From: Acanthaster planci
Taxonomy: Eukaryota; Echinodermata; Asteroidea; Valvatida; Acanthasteridae
DNA length: 40,362 nucleotides
Reading direction: 5' to 3'
NCBI RefSeq assembly: GCF_001949145.1
Contig: NW_019091690.1
Location: 161,067-201,428, forward strand
In this document: positions 36,201-40,362 of the stretch, in pieces
How positions within the stretch are numbered: position 1 is the first letter of the stretch
How the letters are laid out: each line of letters starts with the position of its first letter
Translations under genes and position numbers: made by a program
Notes under the pieces: generated by a model
The model's database searches: none
What the model saw: only the letters and a program-made list of their open reading frames with translations
What the model was told of the DNA's origin: nothing

Positions 36201-38830
36201 CTATTTCAGATGCTTCATGTCACCAGAAACTCTTTGATTTGCATTGTCCAGGAGTTCCCTGCCAACACTCTCCGAAGACAAGCCCCCGACCCCGACAGAC
36301 AATGGAGAGGAGCTGACCTACGAGAGCCTGGAGGAGTTCCACGTCTTTGTCCTGGCGCACATCCTGCGGCGGCCCATCATCGTGGTCTCGGACACCATGC
36401 TGCGGGGCGCCGACGGCGAGGCCTTTGCTCCAATCTCCTTTGGCGGCATCTATCTCCCGCTGGAGGTACCCCACCGGAGCTGCGAGGCCTCCCCCTTGGT
36501 GCTGACCTATGACACAGCCCACTTCTCAGCCTTGGTGCCCATGGAGCATGATTTGGAGGACTACGACAGCCAGAACGGAAGCAGCAATCCTTTGCCGGGT
36601 AGGCTGTGATGTTACACCATAACTTGCTGTAATGAACCATTTAACTTTTGTGCTAGACGGGTTACAAACCCCATCACAGTTGCCGGTGACAGTAAACTTC
36701 CATACATGTCCTGGCAATTTTTATTTTGCAGTAGTGGGTGCAGGGTTGGCCTGGAAAGTCATGGAAAAGTCACAGAAAATTGGGTGAAAAATAGAATGTC
36801 CTGGAATCCCATTTTCAGAGGGAAAAAAAGTTATGGAAAAGTCATGGAAATCAAGATCGTGGAAGGGTTATTTTTTGATTTGTTGTTTTGATGTGGTAAC
36901 AGAATGGTAAATTGGTGGTGCGGAGAATTACTTCAGAGGGTTCGGAAGTACCTGGTATGTGTACAAATACTATGGGTGAAAGTACTGGTACCGGGTATTT
37001 GTGATGTGATCTGCGAAAACCCTTCATGTGGCGAGCTTTGTCTTTTTGGTACATATCAACATAAATTGATCTGGACACTGTCCTGTTTTCAAAGCTGTGT
37101 AATTCCTGCTTCTAGACAACCTAGATTTACATGTATGGTGTAGACAACCTGAAAACAAGAGTGTGTCCACTTTGAAGTTTATATGCAGATGGTAAATCTG
37201 AAGGGTTTCCACAAATCACATCACATTTATGTGTAATAAGTATAGAACTTAAAGAGGGTGTGATAAAGTAACTGTAGGTTTCCCAAAGAGTTGCATGTTA
37301 ACTTTGGAATCTGTATGATCATTTCTTGGAGCACTCTGACACAATTTACAATTTTGATTCTTCTGTGCAGTTGTCATACCCATCACTGACTGTTACCACA
37401 AGCTGCTCCCGGTGCATTTTGCGGTCGACCCAGGACCCACCTGGCAGTGGGGCAGCACCAGCAAGGCCGGAAGCCAGCCGGACAAGAGCCTTAGCACGGC
37501 AGACAAGCTCAAGCTGCTACACCAGTACCTGACCCTGGTCAAGGTTCCCATTGACCCTGGATCGGGGAGAGACGATTCACGGGAGCGAGAGGGGCAACAG
37601 TCACCCACAGCAACCTCCAACGGCCTGAAGGGCAAGGCCAAGATCAGTCGCCTCGACTCTGTCGAGCTTCATAAAAGCGACAAGGGCCGGAATTCGTTTG
37701 GCAGAAAACTGAAGCACTTCGCCAAGCTTGAAAAGAGCAAAAATGGCAGTTGGTCCGGTGACAGAAAGGTGCCGTTGCCGGAGAGGAAAATTGGAGCGAT
37801 CACCATGGCTGAGTTGGAGGACCCAGCCATAATTGCCGGGGCCAAGATGAGCGAGAGGCGGCACCAGTTGCAAGAAGAGATGATCAAGAACTACATCGAC
37901 AAGGCCAAGGAGAGGTTTGAAGAGGAGCGCCGACTCAAAAGGCTTCTCAAGGAGGAGAACCGTCAACAGGAGAAACTGGCAGCCTCCCGCCTGTCTCCGC
38001 CCAGGAACTGGGATGAACCTGCGGCCAACACCAGAGGCTTCTACCACGAAGACCCTGTGGGCCGGGGCTACAACGGACAAGAACAGTTGTACCAGAACAG
38101 GCAGCCTAGTCCCGAGGTCTACCGTCGGTACAACCAGCAGCCGGTGCATCTGAACGTCTTCCAGAACCCTTTGAGCCATACAAAGAGCAACCCTATACCC
38201 CAGGCTCTCAGGGCCCAGCCACATTATCATCAACAGCTAATGGCTTCCTTGACGAGTACCAGACCCGCAAGTTACCAGTACGGTTACCAGCTGGACGCAC
38301 CAGTGGAGTCGACCGTTCTGGTCAACCAACTCAACGTTCGACCTCAGGGCTATGCTAACCGGCCAGCAGGCCGTGAGGAGAGGCCTGGAGCCATCAGCCA
38401 ACTGGTGCAGGGAATCCACCAATTACAGCCTGGGGTAGGTGCATACCGCCAAACCCCATCACAGGCAGCTTCACAGCCGCCCAGGTCTCCCCAGATCGTC
38501 AGATCAGCCAAAGTGGCTTCGCAGCAGCTGCATCAATCGACCGTGGGGGCCTCCGTCTCCCCCCAGCCAGCTCATCAGCCGGGGTTTTGGCCGCTGCAAG
38601 CTCCCCACTCCCCGCAGTCTCCCTCAACTCAACCTCCCACATCCCCGCAGCCTCCCTTGAAATCAGCCCAACCAGCCAAGTCCCAAGAGTCCAAGGCAGC
38701 CAAGAGCATGCCCAGGGATGTTGGAAGTAGGCCCTGCATGAGAAAGGGCTGCGATTTCTACGGCACAGAGAGCACTGACTTCCTCTGTTCAAAGTGCTAT
38801 GAAGCTAAACTCAAGACTGGTCGAAAATAG
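24229..38830 (+). CDS. OTUD7: OTUD7 (Cezanne-type) OTU deubiquitinase, eight coding exons
   Basis: Cysteine deubiquitinase of the A20/OTUD7 group. The vertebrate members OTUD7A/B cleave Lys11-linked ubiquitin chains and act on NF-kB (TRAF3, TRAF6), the cell cycle and endocytosis. Exons: 24229-24307, 28081-28581, 31906-32130, 32513-32611, 34117-34253, 34835-34935, 36252-36598, 37371-38830. All are GT-AG with matching phases, giving 982 residues (OTUD7B about 843, OTUD7A about 926). Domains: N-terminal UBA-like segment, residues 1-43 ([20 protein letters not shown] then [13 protein letters not shown]); Ser/Pro/Gln-rich linker, about 44-190; OTU catalytic region, about 195-480; Lys/Glu-rich helical region; Pro/Gln-rich tail; A20-type zinc finger near the end. 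Catalytic residues are visible as [14 protein letters not shown] (Asp291, Cys294) and AHFSAL (His471). The zinc ligands are Cys952, 957, 969 and 972 (C-x4-C-x11-C-x2-C). Strong blocks include [20 protein letters not shown] and [11 protein letters not shown]. The start at 24229 is the first ATG of an exon matching the OTUD7B N terminus. Probably the single-copy ancestor-type gene of vertebrate OTUD7A and OTUD7B. Confidence 0.96.
24365..24455. repeat. AT-rich ATTCGAATA-type repeat in OTUD7 intron 1
   Basis: Multiple ATTCGAAT/CGAATATTCG palindromes follow TAGGGCTAAGTCAATTCGAA. Runs of this kind preceded by TAGGGCT-like words resemble ends of hAT-type DNA transposons in other animals. Only one end was found and no transposase is visible, so the class is a guess. 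Confidence 0.35.
25918..25948 (+). repeat. T-rich (CTTT)n simple repeat
   Basis: A run of thirteen T followed by CTTT units in OTUD7 intron 1. It is an ordinary simple sequence and could also be a reverse-oriented poly(A) tail of a retroposon. Confidence 0.8.
26262..26612. repeat. Dense TACATGTA-type repeat array, OTUD7 intron 1
   Basis: More than a dozen copies of TACATG/CATGTA hexamers, often as TACATGTACATGTA, lie within 350 bases. They are interspersed with GTACCGGTAC and CACACCCA words. Because the unit is self-complementary, each run is its own hairpin, and both strands give spurious ORFs rich in Met-Tyr or Thr-Cys. No regular long period is seen. Confidence 0.85.
27267..27458. other. 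Assembly gap (192 N)
   Basis: Unknown bases in OTUD7 intron 1. It could hide a small exon, but the flanking OTUD7 exons join in frame without one. Confidence 0.99.
29400..30190. repeat. TACATGTA-rich tract, OTUD7 intron 2
   Basis: Clusters of TACATGTACATGTA, GTACACTGTACATGTA and CACGTGTA/TACACGTA occur around 29410-29437, 29665-29725, 29812-29895 and 30116-30186. Similar clusters continue at 30797-30832, 31095-31135, 31483-31505 and 31560-31588. None falls in an exon of the three genes that I noticed. Confidence 0.8.
30455..30474. repeat. (TG)n microsatellite
   Basis: Ten uninterrupted TG dinucleotides in OTUD7 intron 2. Confidence 0.95.
31237..31467. mobile_element. MITE-like element with internal 102-bp duplication
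   Basis: The ends are TGTTTCACAGGGATCTGG and, reading the other strand inward from 31467, TGTTTATTGCACATGGATCT. The interior consists of two near-identical units starting ATCAGTGATCCTAA at 31261 and 31363 (period 102), each containing GAGTTTTGGTGTCTGGAAAC and GCCGGATGACTGATC. It belongs to the same end-type family as 16992-17127, which carries a single, diverged interior. It lies in OTUD7 intron 2. Confidence 0.75.
33145..33250. mobile_element. Small inverted-repeat element (about 100 bp)
   Basis: AATAAGGGCGATTC at 33152-33165 is complementary to GAATCGCCCGTATT at 33228-33241 with one mismatch. The next few bases inward also pair weakly. The interior carries GATTGGCCAACG. It is a possible tiny MITE in OTUD7 intron 4. 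Confidence 0.55.
33796..34052 (+). mobile_element. tRNA-derived SINE
   Basis: A consensus RNA polymerase III B box, GGTTCGAATCC, is at 33836-33846, followed by CGGCTCGGTCC. The body includes GGTTTTCCTCCCACCTCTAA and GAGCTACGCTGCCTAGGGCC. It ends in an AT-rich simple tail with GATTCATAATGATAATA. This is the usual architecture of a tRNA SINE. The A box half is degenerate or truncated. It sits in OTUD7 intron 4, same strand as the gene, upstream of exon 5. Confidence 0.65.
36754..36852. repeat. GTCATGGAAAAGTCA-type repeat, OTUD7 intron 7
   Basis: Imperfect repeats of GGAAAGTCATGGAAAAGTCA and GTTATGGAAAAGTCATGGAA. The vocabulary is the same as at 4266-4345 in cactin intron 5. It is a dispersed low-copy repeat whose limits are unclear. 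Confidence 0.55.
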
Positions 38831-39420
38831 ATACCAGTCAAATAAATACATGATGCCCGCTTTAGAAGCCTTTGCAGTGATAACCTCATAATCCTGTGAT
38901 TTGTTGATATTAACTTGTTGAAAGCTAATTCATCACTTCGTATGTGATCTGCCAAGTGTGTGTGTGACTGCAATATGGTGCCTTGACTTTTGTGCTGTAA
39001 TCAGCTCCAGTTCCATTTAACTTGAAATCAATTCTGATTCTAAAGTCAACTTGTTATACGCTGCGTGATAATAGGTCATGGGTGTCAGTCGTGTAGTTCG
39101 GAAAATAACCTCTTGCAGGCAAACGCTCGGTGGAGTACTGTTATTCATGAAGTGGAATGGGCTTGCGTGACAGTTCAGAGTGTTTGCCCCGGGACGTATC
39201 CTTAAGACTACGTCCAAATCATGTGCCTAGGGCTACCCGGTAGGTCACATGCCAGCCGCATATATGAGGGCACATGTTGGAAGCCATTGTAGAGGATGGC
39301 CTACATGAAGCAAAAGCTCAGAGGTCAAATTTCCCTGCCCTAGTTTAGCTTCTACAATAGGCCCCCAAATTTAGGTTGGTTTAGGTAGAGGCCTGCCCTC
39401 ACAAGGAAGCCATGGACTGA
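38831..39420 (+). other. OTUD7 3' flank / 3' UTR
   Basis: This follows the OTUD7 TAG stop. An AATAAA occurs at 38841-38846, only 10 bases after the stop, which is unusually close for a used poly(A) signal. No other canonical signal was noticed in the next few hundred bases, so the true 3' end is unresolved. No coding exon seen. Confidence 0.5.
38841..38846 (+). promoter_or_regulatory. Possible OTUD7 poly(A) signal
   Basis: Canonical AATAAA ten bases downstream of the stop codon. If used, the 3' UTR would be only about 30 bases. Confidence 0.35.
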
Positions 39421-39767
39421 TCAAGGATCTAGGATCATGGGTTGAATAATCTGGCCCTAAGGTCCACATTTGTGAAGGCCTTGCTTGGAAGGCGTTTAAT
39501 GGAATGAAAACTGTTTAGACCTCAAACATGTCAAGGGCTGTCAAGCTCAGGTTCTTCCGGGCCGCTGGTAGTCCATTCTGCTATCCGCCCCAAGTGGGAC
39601 CAAAACAGGGGGACCCTAACCCCAACCCTTCAGAAGCCCCTCAATTGCACACCAGAATACTGAGGATGGCACTCAACATCGACAAGAGAGACCACATGGC
39701 CAGTAAAACCCCTCACAGCATACTACCTCGGATCCTGCAAAATATGGCATAAGTGGCCGACGGGCTT

Positions 39768-40021
39768 AGCAGAACCCTCCATCGGGCTACAGACATCCTG
39801 AGCTGCCAGCAAACCGTCTGGCGCTATGGAAACAACTCATGGGTTGAGGGCCAAGAGAAGAGTAGTGGATGAGCTATGTCAGTGTCCTAAGCCTTAGCAG
39901 AACCCTCCGTTAGGCTACAGACATCCTGAGCTGCCAGCAAACCGTCTGGCGCTATGGAAACAACTCATGGGTTGAGGGCCAAGAGGAGAGCAGTGGATGA
40001 GCTATGTCAGTGTCCTAAGCC
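39768..40021. repeat. 128-bp tandem duplication
   Basis: Two nearly identical head-to-tail copies start AGCAGAACCCTCC at 39768 and 39896, sharing GAGCTGCCAGCAAACCGTCT and GGATGAGCTATGTCAGTGTC. Differences are about half a dozen substitutions. The DNA just upstream (about 39420-39767) is compositionally similar and carries a 74-codon open frame at 39528-39752, with no recognised domain. It may be the remnant of a larger repeated element. Confidence 0.85.
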
Positions 40022-40311
40022 GGATTCCACGGTGAAAACCGTGACAAAGCTTAAAAGATATTAAGGGAGACTAGAATCGCCGTAGGAGATCACGCCCGCG
40101 GGTGACAAAAGTATTAGGTTTAAAGCTACAACGATGAGTTCAGTGGGACAGTGTTCCAAGTGAAAATCTGTCAATCTAACCTGTTTCTGCTTTTCCGTCA
40201 TTTTTAAGCTGTATTCCTTATGTATAGGCTAATCCGAATAGACGCCCTAACTGCAGTGGTATTGCACTCACACGCACATTCTACTACCTGACGCGCGCGT
40301 GGATTTGGCAA

Positions 40312-40362
40312 ATGGCGACATTGGCCAGTGAGGCATGTTACACGGGCATACCAGCTGTCCTT
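40312..40362 (+). CDS. Possible start of a next gene, cut by window edge
   Basis: An ATG with a favourable context (GCAAATGG) opens a frame that stays open for 17 codons to the end of the window (MATLASEACYTGIPAVL). A CG-rich run, ACGCGCGCGTGG, lies just upstream. The peptide is too short to identify. It could equally be chance. Confidence 0.2.
   Translation, partial: MATLASEACYTGIPAVL

Noticed and set aside
39528-39752. 74-codon open frame as a protein-coding gene
   Set aside because: There is no recognised domain and no splice structure, and it sits in repetitive DNA next to the 128-bp duplication. Kept only as a possible element remnant.

Overview
The window is animal nuclear DNA. Three conserved single-copy genes are split into many exons with canonical GT/AG borders and long AT-richer introns. 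Inverted-repeat elements are scattered through the non-coding DNA, with one probable tRNA-derived SINE. The three gene products align closely with remembered human CACTIN, LINS1 and OTUD7B. The non-coding DNA is saturated with the self-complementary word TACATGTA and has many TAGGCCTA-like words. From general familiarity this suits an invertebrate deuterostome (sea urchin or sea star, acorn worm, or amphioxus). The species is inference only. There are two N gaps (11069-11098 and 27267-27458) and one ambiguous base (24704), so this is a draft shotgun scaffold.

Layout. Positions 1-914 hold a palindromic repeat cluster and unassigned DNA. Positions 915-13179 (+) hold the cactin gene: 17 visible exons, with its 5' end outside the window or unrecognised. 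Positions 13180-15024 are a convergent intergenic stretch with putative poly(A) signals and a foldback element. Positions 20548-15025 (-) hold a LINS1/Lines homolog in five coding exons, with a 5' UTR junction at 20564. Positions 20565-24228 lie between the divergent LINS and OTUD7 genes and carry at least three inverted-repeat structures. Positions 24229-38830 (+) hold an OTUD7 (Cezanne-type) deubiquitinase in eight coding exons; introns 1 and 2 are very rich in TACATGTA. Positions 38831-40362 hold a 3' flank, a 128-bp tandem duplication and possibly the first codons of another gene at the right edge.

Reading frames were joined by hand. Every junction is phase-consistent and the spliced lengths are multiples of three: cactin 700 residues visible, LINS 1013, OTUD7 982. 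Functionally, cactin (splicing-associated; Cactus/IkB partner) and OTUD7 (Lys11-linkage deubiquitinase; NF-kB restraint) both touch NF-kB signalling. LINS relates to Drosophila Lines. Shared regulation of the three is speculation. I found no wholly new system. The most unusual items are a degenerate pentapeptide repeat inside LINS, the TACATGTA saturation of the OTUD7 introns, and a large set of foldback (MITE-like) elements, two of which belong to one family.
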